Shown in pieces: positions 1-15,200 of a DNA stretch of 64,000 nt. The notes under the pieces were generated by a model that worked only from the letters and a program-made list of their open reading frames with translations, was not told the DNA's origin and searched no databases. Within the stretch, counting starts at the first letter, position 1; the number at the start of each line of letters is the position of its first letter. Origin of the DNA: Trichoplax adhaerens (Eukaryota > Placozoa > Uniplacotomia > Trichoplacea > Trichoplacidae); NCBI RefSeq assembly GCF_000150275.1, contig NW_002060943.1, forward strand, positions 966,731-1,030,730, in the 5' to 3' direction. A program made the position numbers and the translations under genes.

Positions 1-1149
1 TTATGTCTTCAGAAACTATTTTTACTGGATTCCAGTTNTATTTTTCCGTTGTGGCACAACCCACGCAAAAATCCCATAAATGCCAGGTGAAGTAATATTA
101 ATAGTTTAATGATTTTAATTGAGAATGCTGTCCCTACCGCTGCTATAAGATATAAATTTAGTATATCGCACTATTAGTAACCAATCCCCATCCAAAAATA
201 CATGAATGCCGATGAAATAATTATAAGATAATACAATGACCTTCACTGGTCGTAATGAATTTATTTCTTCGACACATTTGTAATTTACTCCATCAGATAT
301 GAGTTGGTAAGGAAAAAATTATCGCAAAAATTTTACAAATATCAAATACATCAACTTTAATATTTTAACTTAATTCATCATGTCATTCGATAATCCACAT
401 TCAACAACATTCACAATACTTTTCCCAGCATTTTTGTATTGGCAATAAATAAAAGCTATTAATTAGTCTAATCCCTTTTAACCCAATAAAAGCATCATAG
501 TTTTTTTGTTACTAACACGCAAACGTAGTCAATAAGTTAAATAGATTACGTAAAACATCCATTGTTGTATCTTGCCTAGAAGGCGATCTTTGATGACTAC
601 TTTCAAACCAAAGAAAGAATCAAAACAAATGAATTAGCTTTCCCCTAAATGTACATTACAAATAAAGCCTGTCAATCAATTATTCCGTATATTTTCATTC
701 TATAAAATATTGTTTATCTTCTATCTTATTGATCTGTTGAATAGATTAAAGCAAAGCGAGAGACAACCTAGCGAGTAATTTGTTAATTATTGATCGATTA
801 TCACAATTAGCTGCTAGAATCACTTGAAAATAATTGTTCTAGACATGGCTCTATTATCTTATTTTAGTTTATGAATTATAACTAAAACTATCCAATCCAA
901 ATCATGATATTACTTTGGACTTTTAATATCTTCATTCTTATCAGTTGCTTTAATGAATATAGTCATTCTTCGGGATAAATCAATAAAGTTCTATGTTTTC
1001 TATTATCAATTGTCTGCTTGCATTAATTTTAAAAATAATGTTAATAGCAACTGTTATAGTCTATCGTATTGGAAACTATTTCACTATTTTACCATCCTCC
1101 CTTGAAAATTTCATCCATCATCGACTTCAATAAATTGAATCGAATCATC
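1..1149. other. AT-rich stretch without a recognisable gene
   Basis: I see no exon with plausible splice sites here. One ambiguous base (n) lies at position 38. An in-frame ATG at 1069 precedes the preferred start at 1150 of the next gene, so the last 80 bases could be 5' UTR or an N-terminal extension. The rest is AT-rich non-coding DNA and may include the promoter of the 1.15-10.16 kb gene. Confidence 0.5.
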
Positions 1150-4100
1150 ATGAAATTTTCTAGCAAGTTATCTCAACATAAATGTCAATTATTTCTCACG
1201 CTGTTATTTATTTTACTAAGCTTATCAATAATTAACTTAGTGATAGTTAGCAACATCAAATATCCGAAAGGATACATCAATCGAACAGAAGATGCTGATA
1301 ATTCTACATCAGGTAAGGATTGAAATTCTTCTCGTATAAAATTCTCAAGTCACGTATTGCAGAGTATCTTATCAGATAATTTAACTTTTTATCTGTAATC
1401 CTGTTATCACAGGCAAACAAATTAAATATCGAATACAATGATTTAAAACCGTTCTACGGTATCTTATGTTGTTATCAATATTTGAATTATTTTCCGTCGA
1501 ATACGTTAAAACAAGAATGATGCATGCCTATAAAACATTGCATAGAAAGGGTTGCATGCAGATAAATAGAAGTAAAAATGACGCAATTCCCCTTGAGATT
1601 AAAATTAACATCCAAATGCATGAATCAGTTGTTTTCTTCTAGATGAATCAAGCATTACATTCCCTAAATAACCAAAAGTAATGATACTAAGATTATCTAG
1701 TCTAATTTAATGCTATTGATGCAACAGCTATTAAAGAATTACCCTCAGTTAACAAAATGCAAGTACAGTCACTATAATTGTTATCGCAATGAAAATGACG
1801 AAATAATTTTTATGACTCTTGCCATGCAATCTTTAATGATACTTTAATGAATAGCAATAAAAACTCATAAAGTGGTTACTGCAGGTTATTCTTATCACCC
1901 TTATATTTCCATGTTAAGCTCAAATTATAGATACAGTCGTTTATGGAATCCAAAATGCCACAATGGTGGTGGTTGGCAATAAGGTATCCATTACTGTTTC
2001 ATACCGGTTGAATACTGATTCAAAGGAATGGCCTTCATTTGAGCAAGTAGTCAATTATCAATGGTTTAAGTCTTCATGCAATCATACCCGACGATACAGG
2101 AATATACAACCAATCGAAAAATTTATATCGCGTAGGTCCTACGGCGAAATTCGTTGCAGCTTTGAAACTTTTGAATCTGATATTTGCTTACAATTTAATG
2201 TCAACTTTAGCGAGATTATTCAGTACCATAATCAGTCTAATAGTTCATATCAAGCGAAGGCAATAGCTCTTGCTAAAAGTCAATATTCTCGCTCATTTTC
2301 CTGGCTCATCAAGGATTATGGTAAATAACAAAGTATTTCCTAACATGTATACTCAAATTTACTCTATAGGATAAAATCCTTAACATCCTAGTAAAACTTA
2401 CAATTGCTGTACTGTAGTATAATTACTATGATCGCAAAGACTGTAAAGAAGAGAATATTTTACACCTTCGTTCTCACACTTTCGTCGGAGAGAGTAAATG
2501 TTGTCATCGATCATGTCATCTGTATTACCTTATTAAAGTTGAACCTTTTTAGTTATCATAGGAGTTACTAGATGCTGATTGTTATCTTTAGTTCTTTAGG
2601 TATCTAGTTGAGTGTTAGTAAACGGCTTATACTAATGTAGCTTAACTTTTACATGGCATTCACAATTTGTTAAAATAGAAGCTATTGTACACCATGAAAT
2701 ATCTAGGAAATCTATTCTTAATTATCATAAGAAATGACAGATGATGATTATTATCAGCAGGCTTTCAGATACCCTAGCATGGATGCTAATAAACGGAATA
2801 TGCTAATGTAGCTTAACTTGCATGACATTTAAATCAATGTTAATGCGGTAATAATTTTTCTTCTAGCAATACCATATCCACCTAGAGAAATAAAGATTAA
2901 TGACCGTAAGCAAGTGTTCCTGCTAATCAATTTTAGAGATTATGCAACAAAAAACTTCTACAATATTCTTTTCTATCTTTATTAGCATTAGATCCCAAAC
3001 CCAAATTAGAAAATGGAAGCAAGTATATCATTAACATTGACTCTAGTAGTTGGACACATAATATACCTGATCTCCAATTAAACTGCTCGGTAATCATAAA
3101 ATCGCTGGATTTGATACGTGCAAATATGAATTGGGTAAGTTTATTATGACAGAACCGATGCCTGCAAAAAGTGATTCACTTTGTCATTCATCCATCATTC
3201 AATTTAAGCGAGTAAACTAATAAACAGTAATCTTTTTTAATTCTCTAATCTATTATCTATCCGATAATGATTATAAGGTATTAACAGCACTATGCAAACT
3301 ATAAATTTCTTAGGGACATTAAATATTTCATCCATGTAATATGCATGATAAACAAGGGTCAATAGAATTAGTCATTAATGCCGTGGTTTATGTAAACTAA
3401 TTCTATAAATATGGGTAGCTATATTCCTAGTTTATTGACTATGGACGCTAAATTTTTATATTTTTGTGAATTTAATTCACCGATATAGAGAGATGATTTT
3501 AGTTCGTCTTAGTGAACGTTAATTCATCGTTGAACGCATCCGCTCTTTAAAATTAGCTATCCAATAAATTTTTCGTGGTAAGTCCACCCTATCATCATGA
3601 GCAATATGTCAGTCTTGACACTGATTAAAATTATAACCGAGCTATTGGGATAATAATCATTAAAAGTTATCCCCTATTTCCAAATATATACGTATCGCAT
3701 TTGAGCTCCTCAAAATAGTTATTTCATCTAGTGTCAATTTCCCCATCATCTTATCGGATGTGATTCATAATCAGATAATTCCAATCTATTACAGCCCTTA
3801 ATTATTAGAATTGGATAGAATTATGTACGCTTCCTTTAGCCAAAATCCCCCATAATAATGAAGCTATATCTTTTTACTGTTAGATTACTAGCCTTTACTT
3901 TAATTAACAGTTAAGCTAATAATACGGAATGATTATTTTGATCATCATCATAACAACAATGATAAGAAAGAATAATAGAAAGGCTAAGAATGAAAAGGGC
4001 GTACCATAAATGTTACTCCCTTTCTTGTTATAGCAATAAATTCACTATAGCATTTATGATTATGACTTTATCGGAATTTTTTTCTGAATCTTTAATTAAA

Positions 4101-7100
4101 AACAATGAATCACTACAATCGACTATATCGAAAATGATTTAACTGCATTGTTAACTATAGAATTTTTATCTAATTTGGTCATGCAACTGACATATGATTG
4201 TTCGTCTGATGATTGATGGACTAAAATAGACAAGTTCGAAACGATTTTGTCTACTATCTCTACGATATACTTCCTGCTCTATCGTTTATGACTGGCCCAG
4301 TAAGACCATTAATAATAACACCATATCTGGGTTATCTAATGATGATTACTAAACATAGACAACCTAGATTACATCCTTCTCATACCTAGATCCCGTATCT
4401 TATATTCTCTTCGTTAAGTTTGTCCCTAATTTTTACATTAAACGGCAATAAAATAGCTTACTCGTATCATGATTGTTCTTGAATTATATATTAGATTATT
4501 TGACTATCACCCTGAGGAGTAAGTTAACTGGATTGCACTCTTTTATTGCTCGAATCTATAGCTTGCTATTCCATCGTCTACATTCATCCTAAATAGTCTA
4601 GAAAAATGATTCATAACATTATTACAGTACATAACGATTGTACAGCAGACTATTCTACTTGTTAGTATTACCCAACATCATATTACTGCTGCAATTACCA
4701 ATTAACCGAAATTCCTAAATTGTTCCGTGGTTATTTAGATTCTTGATGATCATTAAAGAAAAAAACAAGATAGATTGAATCTTCTTTGCCTATAAAATGA
4801 TTAGTAATAAATATACGCACATATACTGTAAATCATGATTTGTTGTTGGCTTCTTCCATTTTCTAAACATCATCATTAGTAGCAGGTTTATCGATTTAAA
4901 ACGTTTTTACCCCTAGACCTATGCTTCCTTTCCCGCTATTACATTCGTTCAGTAGTATGCCTACGTAATAGAGCTCAAATTAAGAAAAATCATCGTGGAT
5001 AGTAATGACTATTTCATTACAATTATTACAAGGCCCCTATGCAACAGATATATAATTGTCTACTACCTTACAGATCTTCATAACATTCCAATTAATAAGA
5101 GACAATTATCAATATCATCATTGGTTGCTATCTATTATTTCATACGGCTACGAGCTTATATTTATATCCACAGATAACTATTTCTTAAATCCATCAACGT
5201 TATTAATATTATAGATTAGTTGCAGATTCATATCATAAATGTTCTTAGATTCTATCTGCGTACAATCATTGTTGACCAATCGGAATTACTCTATAGGTCA
5301 AAAATTTAATCGTCATGATAATAAGATTCAACACTAATCGGAGTAATTCAAGCATTTGATGGAAAATCATGACGAAACTAATAACTTTAAAGCGCGAGGA
5401 TTCTGAACAAAACGTTCATAATAAGATAAATGAATTTCTATGATCTGGCATTGGTCGTTGAGATATCAACGAAACAATGATTTCAAATACTTACTAATAC
5501 TGTTACTTATAAACCTCTCATCAGAGTATGATATCTGTCTTATATTCTAATGATTTGATCATTATTGGTACAATTATTCTAAACTAGCCCTTAATTTTAT
5601 TCTTTACTACCAATCAATCCGTACTCAAGCAATATTTACTCTTGTCTCGATCTACTATAGATATTTTTCGGTCTATTCTACTTAGATATGGGGTATTTTC
5701 ATCTACTCATTTAGTGCTTATTTCGAGTATAATTCATAATTTAAAATAATAAATAAATATTCTTAGCAATGATAATAATGTGTCGCGGTGTGAATCTACC
5801 GTGATGGATGATAACTTACTTAATTTAGACATGTATATGTATCACGTTAAGATAGCTATTAATTTGGATATGTGCATGAATTATTTGATGACTTAATATA
5901 GCCGATACAAACCTGTTCCTAATACAGGTTAAATTATACTAAATATAGTATATGAGTTGTCAATGGCAAATTCAATATAAATCCTATTAATTATAAGCTA
6001 GGGCAAACATAAAGTTAATCTATAGTAATATCACATATTCACTGGGTTAGACTAGGAATAATTTAATGTATTCTCGAAGTCTTATTGGTCGAAATATATC
6101 ACACATCGTAAACCAGTTTTATGGCTAGAATAGCTATTTAAATGATTGATTTTGAATATTAAATTAGACTTGCATTTTCTAGAATAAAGATATAGTTAGA
6201 AGATTCTGAAAGTGCATTTCTCAGTCATTGTTACTTATCTAGGGTAATCTAAATTAGTTTAGATTAGGCAAGTTTAGTTAAGTAACATAATGATAAATTT
6301 TCTATTAAAACATTAATACTGTATGAATATCTTTTAATCCGCTTGTTGTATACGGTACATATCACAGAGTTGAAGAATCTCCATGATTCAAACCTCAGTA
6401 ATATCAGGTATTTTTGATGCAATATTTTAGTTTAATATGAACATAACTGATTCATCGTTCGTCTTATGCACGTACTGCAACGTTAAAATATTGTTAATAT
6501 TGAAAGTTATTATATGAGGCCATGAATAATTCCTGATTTAAGTTATTACTTAAAATATTGTGAATATTGCTTATTTATAATAAAGATAAGGTCAAGTTAA
6601 ATAAGTTTTATTATTGAAAATAAATTACTGTAATACTATAAAACAAGATCATGAATTTCATCATAATTTAAATCATGGATCATCAACTAGAATTTACTGG
6701 ATACCACTCCGAAAGACCTTATTTCATGCGGTCAAAAAATATTGAGCTGTTCATGTGAAGTTCGCCTGGGACATCTATCTATCTCACAAGTAAAAGCGTA
6801 TGCACTCTACTCTAAATCACACTTTAGCGGACCAAGCAAGCCTACCTACTGGGATGGTACAGGAGGTAATTATATATAAAATGAAGCTAATAATATCCAT
6901 TTTTACACGACAATATTCATTTTACACACAATATTCATTTTACACGCAATAGATAAAAGTAAAGACGAAGTAATATTTATAAAGTAGGTTAAGCTATTTC
7001 TAGTAATTATAATGAATATATTTAGTAGTTCAAGATAGTATTCCATTACGATAGAATAATCAGTAAAACTTCGTTTTTACTCATGAATATTGATGATAAA

Positions 7101-10100
7101 CTCTTTATTAGAACGACTTGATAAGCTGCAATATATGACCTTCTTGTTACTGAAGCTACAATACTCTAAAATCTTTATTAAAGCCAATATAACTATTACT
7201 TAGATCTAATATGCCGGTCGTTATGCTAATTAATGACTTATATTACTTAAATTTGTTCATCACCAGAAGTAATAATAGCCTAGTTAATAAAAGATGTGAA
7301 TGCAATAATTTTATGCTTGTTTTTGGATATTCCAGCCTGTAAAGTTATTCATAACATCTCTTGCCATGGATTCGAAGATTACTATCGTTGTAATCATACG
7401 CAAGTAAGCAGATAACGATTTGTTAAAATTAACTTATAAACTAAATTTCGCATTTACTTAATGAAATAATATCATTTTTATTGATAGTGAATAAGTGTTG
7501 CACAGATATTCTCAGCGATCTTTTAATTGGAAAGCGTATAGAATTAGCTTATTAATATATACTATATCATCAAATCTTCTATACTACTTAAAATACTCAA
7601 TTATCACCTACCCTTCTAAATATTTGCTGTCGTATATCTCGATTTGACTATATCTTAAAATATAATGAAATAGAGTCATAGGAACAACAGATCTAATTTA
7701 TAACACTACTCTATATTTTTATTATGCGTCTTCATACCCTTGCTATTCTTGTAGAAACTACGCCTTTCTCGCCTATTGCTCTAAATTTCTACTTACCAGT
7801 ATCCCGTAATTATCCTAATCTGACTATAGCAACTTCAATTTTGCAGTGCTAGTTTATAGTTGCATCATTCCTATTATTCCAAAATTGTTACTTACAGGCA
7901 ATTCGTAAACTGCCTTAATGGCCACATTAGCTAACTTTGAAATAATTCTAAATAATAACTACAATTTTGCTGTACTAACTAATACTTCTATCCTATATAC
8001 AATTGTTATGATTCGTGAATATTTGATAACACCTATTCATGTTCGATCTATCCAATTTTTATCTATTGCCCTACAATATTTACTTATTGATATCACCATA
8101 TTACCCTAATATGACTGTGTGTGTACTAATCAAAAGCAAATGTGGAGATATATTCAACACAGTGCCAGTTTAATAGCTGTAATTATTCAGCGTTAGTTGG
8201 CGGTATATATTCATCATAAATGCGATTGTTTAAAAGAATTGGCCTCGCTTATATCTTCTAGCCTTGTTTTAACAAGCAGATACTAGAGTATATACTCGCT
8301 AAGTAAATAAAACAATATTAGATGTTTTATATACTTAGATCTATATTTATATGTAAATTTAGATAACTTAATGCAATGGTTTAAAATACGTTAATTAGTT
8401 AGCACATATAAAATGAGATTAATTACGATTAGAACATGATCTGACCTTTGAGCTTTCTAATAAATTAAGCATGTGACAGACACACTTACCTTTAATCTAT
8501 AATGAATTAATTTATAACTCTAAATTGACTAACAATCCAACTTAAATAATATTTTTACATATTGCGATACAAGCATCGTGACAATAGAATATTACTGTAT
8601 TTGATACTTTAATACAATAGATACTAATTTTGGATACTTTTTATCAATTAGAACGACACCAGCTATTATGAACCAATAAGCAATAATACCATCGTTCTAC
8701 AAAAGGATATGAACGATGAGCTAAAAGTTGTCAAAATTTTAGAAAGGGATAGATATATCGGCATCAGATCACGTTCTGATATGTTGAGAAAACAAACATA
8801 TTTTATTAATTGCCCAATTATGGGTATCCAGTATCAAACACCAGACTTTATTAAAGCAGGGGGATCACCTATCAATCTCTTACCAGCTTTTGTAAAGATT
8901 ACCAATGAATTGCCAAATACTACATCAATAGTACCAAGTGTCCCTACTTCCTCACGAGAGATCAGTCAAAATGCTACTGGGCAGTCAATTACAACAATTC
9001 TGAAATCTCAAGCTCAAAACTGTAAATACATAATCTATAAGATACCTCGATTGCACGTACATAGTTTGCTTCTTTTTGCCTTTTAAAAGCTCGGATTTAA
9101 CAAAGAAAATAATAGCTATCATAATTTTTCTTCCATTAGATCTTTTAGCTGCAGCTTTTGCATTTGGCGGATGTTTATTCATTTATCTATGCTGGTTTTT
9201 CTATCATAAATTTGCAACGTAAATTATTGTTATTGTATTTAAGTTTATCCTTACTCTTTTTATATATTTCATATCATTAATATTGTCTCGAATTGATATT
9301 TTTTCGCCTATACTAGATGGATTATATCAGCTAAAAGTGCAGAAATTCCTAGGTTAGTACTCTGATAATGCTTAAGATTGGATATTCATCCATTCAAAAT
9401 TCATTGTATATGATATTGATCAATTATAACTAAAAATGAATTATTTGCAATGTGGATAATAAAGATTTATTGCCACATTAAATATAGTAAAATTAGTTAG
9501 TATCATAGGAGAGTAACATCCGCTAAACTTGCACATTAATTATATTAATGAAATAAAGAGATTTCTTCACTTCGATAGTAAACAATAAAATGGACTAGCT
9601 CATAATGCTATGATGATAATATACTTTCATATAATTTCATCAGCTCAAAATCACTTTAAATATATTAAAATTAATTATTTCTTCGATTTTTTAGATTATT
9701 TGAGCATGATAGCAAAAATAAGACTCGTAAGCTTATTAAATACTGCTTTATTTACTAGAAAAGGATTTAATTATCTTTCAATTTTATAATCATCTTATCG
9801 TATTCCCATAATAGCCGTCGTTGGTAAGCCTCTCTCTCATATATATATCAATCCCCATCACCAAGATCCTCCTAGATTATTACAGGTAAGTAAAAATCGA
9901 TTTGCATCTTAATTGGAACAGATCGAAAATTGATCTTTAATTAGGCTCGAATAATCTAGAAATTACTTACAAAATACATTACTAATGCCTTGCAACCATT
10001 AATAATTCACTTGGGTATTTCAATAATGTGTATAACCAATCTTATTATCTTATTTAATATTCGTGCAGTTAACCGTGAACCGACAATTAGTAGGTTCAAG

Positions 10101-10161
10101 CCAAAGCAGCGCTAAATCCGAAGAAGAGTTATATGGCTATCCCGATCCGGATCTAGGTTAA
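1150..10161 (+). CDS. Unrecognised multi-exon membrane glycoprotein
   Basis: I do not recognise the family. In-phase coding exons are 1150-1312, 1931-2320, 2986-3134, 6691-6865, 7336-7403 and 8652-9021. They are followed by a membrane exon (about 9116-9218) and probable tail exons 9815-9885 and 10069-10161 ending in TAA. The start at 1150 puts a hydrophobic stretch (LFLTLLFILLSLSIINLVIV) near residues 15-35, as a signal peptide or anchor; an in-frame ATG at 1069 is the alternative. The ectodomain has many N-glycosylation sequons and paired cysteines (SCSCEV; CKVIHNISCHG). A second hydrophobic segment (FLPLDLLAAAFAFGG) precedes a short acidic tail ending YGYPDPDLG. This suggests a single-pass surface or lysosomal protein with a cleaved signal. 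The junction between the membrane exon and 9815 is one base out of phase on the splice sites I can see, so the 3' end is provisional. The long introns, especially 3135-6690 (3.6 kb), contain no other gene I can support. Confidence 0.5.
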
Positions 10162-12280
10162 AAATACCCGGATTTAAAATTCCACAAAAAATACAAAGTG
10201 ACGAAGAAAGTATGATCGGCAATTGCATATTTGATAGCAATAGCTCAACATCTACTCAAAATAGAAAAGATATGTCTTTATGAAGCCAAATACGGTAGAA
10301 TTTACAGGCTCTCATGGATGATAAATTGTCTCAAAAGCAATGGAACAAGAATATCTATTTCTTCTTCACTTTTACTATACTACATAAATCAGATCTGCTA
10401 CCAATAGCTATTGGCGTAACTGTACAATCGAACCCTCAAACATGATCTACGTGTGTTTTAGATTGTATGAATAATCAATGATGCCGGTATATTCATCCTT
10501 TGGTATTTCTATTTTTAGAAAAATTAAACATCTACTTGGTAATAAATCAAGTTAAAATGAAGAAAGTTGCTAACTATATGGCATGTATTCAACTTGATGA
10601 TGGCTAACACCAGCCGCATCCAATATAAACTATCTCCTAAAATTATATCACTGTAATTATTAATAGCGCAGTAGGTTAAGTCAATACCCAGCGACTTAAC
10701 ATTATATATATCCGATCGATTATGTTATTAATCGATATTCCTTATCTGCATCGTGATTAGCAAACTGTAATAGTCTTTAGTCAAGCCATCTAAGCCTTAA
10801 TTTTAGTACTTATCAATATGTCATAATTTATGTTGGAAACTTCGTCAATATTGAATGAGCTGAATGGTAGTAAAAATTCTTAATATATCCTCTTTTGTTA
10901 TAGACTACCAGCTGTCCTTTAAGCTTAGTCTTTAATAAGCATTTTTCCAGACCTTCATCAATTAATATTTATTTAATCTTGCATATAATTACTAATCCTA
11001 CAAGCTTTATTGCAGTTGGCAACTGTTACAGTTTTTAGGCAAGCTATTGAGCTATAACTTTATCACTAATGAATATCTTAGTAATGTAATTATGATAGAA
11101 ATTATACCAGTATCGAAGCCGAATGGAAGTAAAAAAATCCTTATATATATATATCTCTCTAAATTTCAAATTGCCAGCTGTTCTATGAATTTCATTCAAA
11201 ATTGAGTATTTTTGTTTTTATACCATATTAAATATTATTTATCAACGTAAATTTGTACCAACATTTCACCATTTTAATTGAAGCTACGATAAACCACTAA
11301 TTTACCTCTTAGAAAAAAATTAGAAAATGTAAGCTACATAAATTTATCGTTCAATACCTTCGATACTGATATTCTGTCTGCGGTCAAGGGCATAAATTAG
11401 CTAACATTCTAATTTACTGTACGTATAATGTCCTACTTCACTGATTATTATCAATTTTAAGACCTCAAGTAAATAAACAACGTTTATTCTCATGTTAATA
11501 TTGCCTTATGGATCGGAATATTTATTCGCTTGTTATCAATTACGATTATATTTAAACTATATCTACCTTGACTTTACCCTAGCTGATCTAACCCTAACAG
11601 AGAAAAGTTAAAAATGGCTAATCCAAACTTACACTTGCCCCTTTGATTTTCTATTAAGAAAGTATACAATCTAAATTATATCCGAGTAATCTATAATTCT
11701 TCATAAATATCATATTTGATTCAAATTAACTTTATTGTATCTAACTAGCTGCTTCATAGTTGAAAATCCATTAGCCTAGTGATAGTACTCAAAGTAGATT
11801 TACAGTACTTAGACCTACCATGATATTATAGAAGAATTAGGAAGTTGCTAAATAAGCATATGAATATCTCTCCATCTCTTCATATTCTAGAAGTTAATGA
11901 TATGAATTTTATTCAGGATTAAAATACTCCGTTAACTTTATAACTATCATGATAATAGACATGAAATAAGAACTTATTTGATATATCTTGGGATATTTTA
12001 TCCCGTTCCTTGTAATACTAAATAGCAATTATGGATTTAATAATAAATCACTACATACAATAGCCATCTAAAAACAAGATAAATTTGACTATCACAATAT
12101 GCCAGATTTTATTGTACCAAATGATGGAGCATATTGCCGCTAACTTGATTTAATTAGTGTAATCGATGTTATTACTTATTTTAGGTTAAGAAAATTTCAT
12201 TTTGGGAATTTATTGGTAAACATAAATTCTTTCTAGCAGTCTATCCCAAGTATTTTTCACCCATATTTATAGATTAAAAT
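10162..12280. other. Intergenic, no gene seen
   Basis: This is AT-rich DNA between two genes on the same strand. I see no ORF with splice signals or family similarity. It should hold the 3' UTR of the upstream glycoprotein gene and the promoter of GABA-B-like gene 1, but no specific element stands out. Confidence 0.5.
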
Positions 12281-15200
12281 ATGAGGCAATTTCTAGGTAG
12301 AGTCATTTTGATCTTCTTATGTTTGCTAGTGTTATCTACTCGGATATGTTCTGGCCATAATCAGCGTAGGAAAATTATCCTTTCTGGAGCATTTAGCTTA
12401 TCAGGTGGTTGGAAAGCCGGTAAAATGTTAGTATCGGCCATGATGGCTGTTGATTACGTCAATAATCGTTCCAATCTACTGCCTGGTTATCAGCTTGATC
12501 TGTATTGGGGTGATACTAAGGTAAAACTAAAATTAAATTTAAGTAGATAAGAATTAAACTTATTCAATTTCTACCAATCAAAATAAATAAAAATTCATTG
12601 ATAGTCTGCAATGGTCATGCCGATATTCGATTAGCGTGATTGAGAGTTACGATCAATAGCGTAGTATATATCATCTATCTGAGCTGCTGCTATATTGATA
12701 ATATTTAAAACAGTAATTTTTCTCTTCTATTTGACGTAGAATTAGGCACTTGACTCTGAAAGTGTGATCTGAATTTCAGAATTACGCTACTTTATGCGTA
12801 ACTGTTATGATAGACTAATGTATCATTCTTGAAAGAACTTAAATAGAGTCTTCATGAAATAGAATTTTTCTCTTTAATACCTGCGGTGTCTTTTTTAATC
12901 TCTCAGTGATCAATATTACTACTGATCCTTGGATAAATAAATTATCTCCTCGTGATGGGTATATGTGACCTAGATCACTAGTTGTACCAAATAAATAAAA
13001 TAGAGCTAAATTTTTAAAATTTCTTAGATTATTAATATACTCCTGATTAATGAAGGCATAGATAGTAACAGATAATCGAATCGACCACCCTTAACAATAT
13101 TTCTATACCTAAGATTCACGAGGTTATTCCCTCCCGTTTATATCAAGTTTATTTTACAAATTTAAAATTTTCCAGCTTGTAGATATCCTTCAGTCAAGAG
13201 TGATAGAACTACTGGCATGTAAAACTAGTCCTGAAACTTTCAATTTTATCTGCTCCGCAATCATGATAAATTCAAGTAGTTAGATATGTGCTTTGTGACC
13301 AAACCTTCGAATAATACTTATATCTCACAGATTCATCAATGCCGCATCCTCCAAATCTATCCAACCATTTTGATCATCAGCAATTTATTTAAATCTATAA
13401 AGAATAAATCTACTTTTTCAGTTTGTGATTCAGCCAATACCGTTTTAAATAGCTATAGAATGCTTACAGAGCATACCGTATGTTACGACATTTAAGTGCC
13501 TTTCATGACAATTTTTTAATTGAAATATCGTATTTTCGGCATTTTTGATTTAATCGTCCCTAAAGTGATATTCATACAGGCAAAATCTAGTTGCCGCGTA
13601 GTATCCTCTAACTCATTAGACTACAGCTTCGCTAACAATACTGCATATCGGGAAAAATTTATGTTTATCACCCTAGGCGAGCATACTAATATGTAAATGA
13701 TTTGTCTTACCTAATCTCAAAGTATAACTTAATTCTTGCCTCTTACGTTCATAATGGTAACATATTAGTTAAAATACCACTACTAAAAAGATTTATATCA
13801 TGGCTATTAGCACATAAACAATGAGTTTCATAGTTGCTGGTTTAAATGGTACAAATTTAATAGCATTAAAAGGATAATTCGAAAATCGAATTACGTATTT
13901 CAATTAGATATAAGAATTAATGGAATACTGATGTGAATTATAGAGTCAGGCTTAGATGATATAAATGCCTTTTTACATAATTTCATATTATCGGAGGTTG
14001 GCTTAATTCATATAATTTTCACTATATTATATGAACAATTCGAAAATCAACTAAACCTATTTCAATTGCATATAAGAATTAATAGAATATTTATATTCGT
14101 TATAGAGCTGGAGTTAAAAGATAACTTAAATCATGTAAAGACTTTTTACATAAGTAAATTATTATCAAAGGCTGACTTAATCCGATAATTTAACTATTAA
14201 ATCAATAATTCCAAACTCAACCTATTTCAACTGCATATAAGAATTCATTTAATATTGATATTCGTTATAAAACTGGAGTTAAGATACTATAAATATTATT
14301 ATTTACGCAATTGCATTATTATCGGATTTGTCAGTGTGATCCTGGTCACGGTTTAAAACTCCTATTCGAAGCACTAACCAAGCTACCGCATAAAACTCTT
14401 ATATTTGGTGCTTCATGTTCTCAAGTCACTGAATACATGGCAAAAGTATCCCAGCAGTACAATCTCTTACAGGTACTTATCCAATGTAAAAGTATTAGAA
14501 ATCTTGTAGATATTGACAATTTCCAATTTATTACCCTAGTTCTTTCAGATATGGAACTGTTCAGTAATTTTGTAACTTATACAATTTTGTTTCTATAGAT
14601 ATCTTACATCTCAGAATCTCCCGTCTTAAGCAACAGGGAAATTTTTCATAATTTCTTTCGTACTTATCCAAGTTCCTCAAGTCTCGATCCAGTAATCATT
14701 CAACTCCTCAATCGGTTCGGATGGAAAAAAATAGCACTCATTTATCAATTACAGTCTGGTTTCTCAGTGGTAATGATAGCTATTCCAACCAATATATTCT
14801 CAAATTATATCCGTAACAACAATCTGAATTGTAGACAGAGAGAGCATTAAACACGACATCTTTAGAGCACTATGTGAAATGTAGAGTATTACCATTAACA
14901 ATTGAATTAACGAAATATTGAATCTTATCCCATTTTCAATTGGTTAGCGAATGTCAAAACTAGTCGAAAGACTACGAAGTCATGGCATTTCCGTATCGAC
15001 CCGCATGTCTGTTAGGTTTAAAGAAGATTTAGTAACAGCTATTAATTTAATTAAAGTAAGCTATTAAATATATTTTCTTAACGGTATATAATTATTCTAA
15101 ATAACTGAAGTCCTTTACATCAGTGTGAAATTGAAGACTTCGAATGTATCAAGTCTCTTTTGCGGTTATAAGATGTTGCTATTTAAAAGATGAGTATTTT

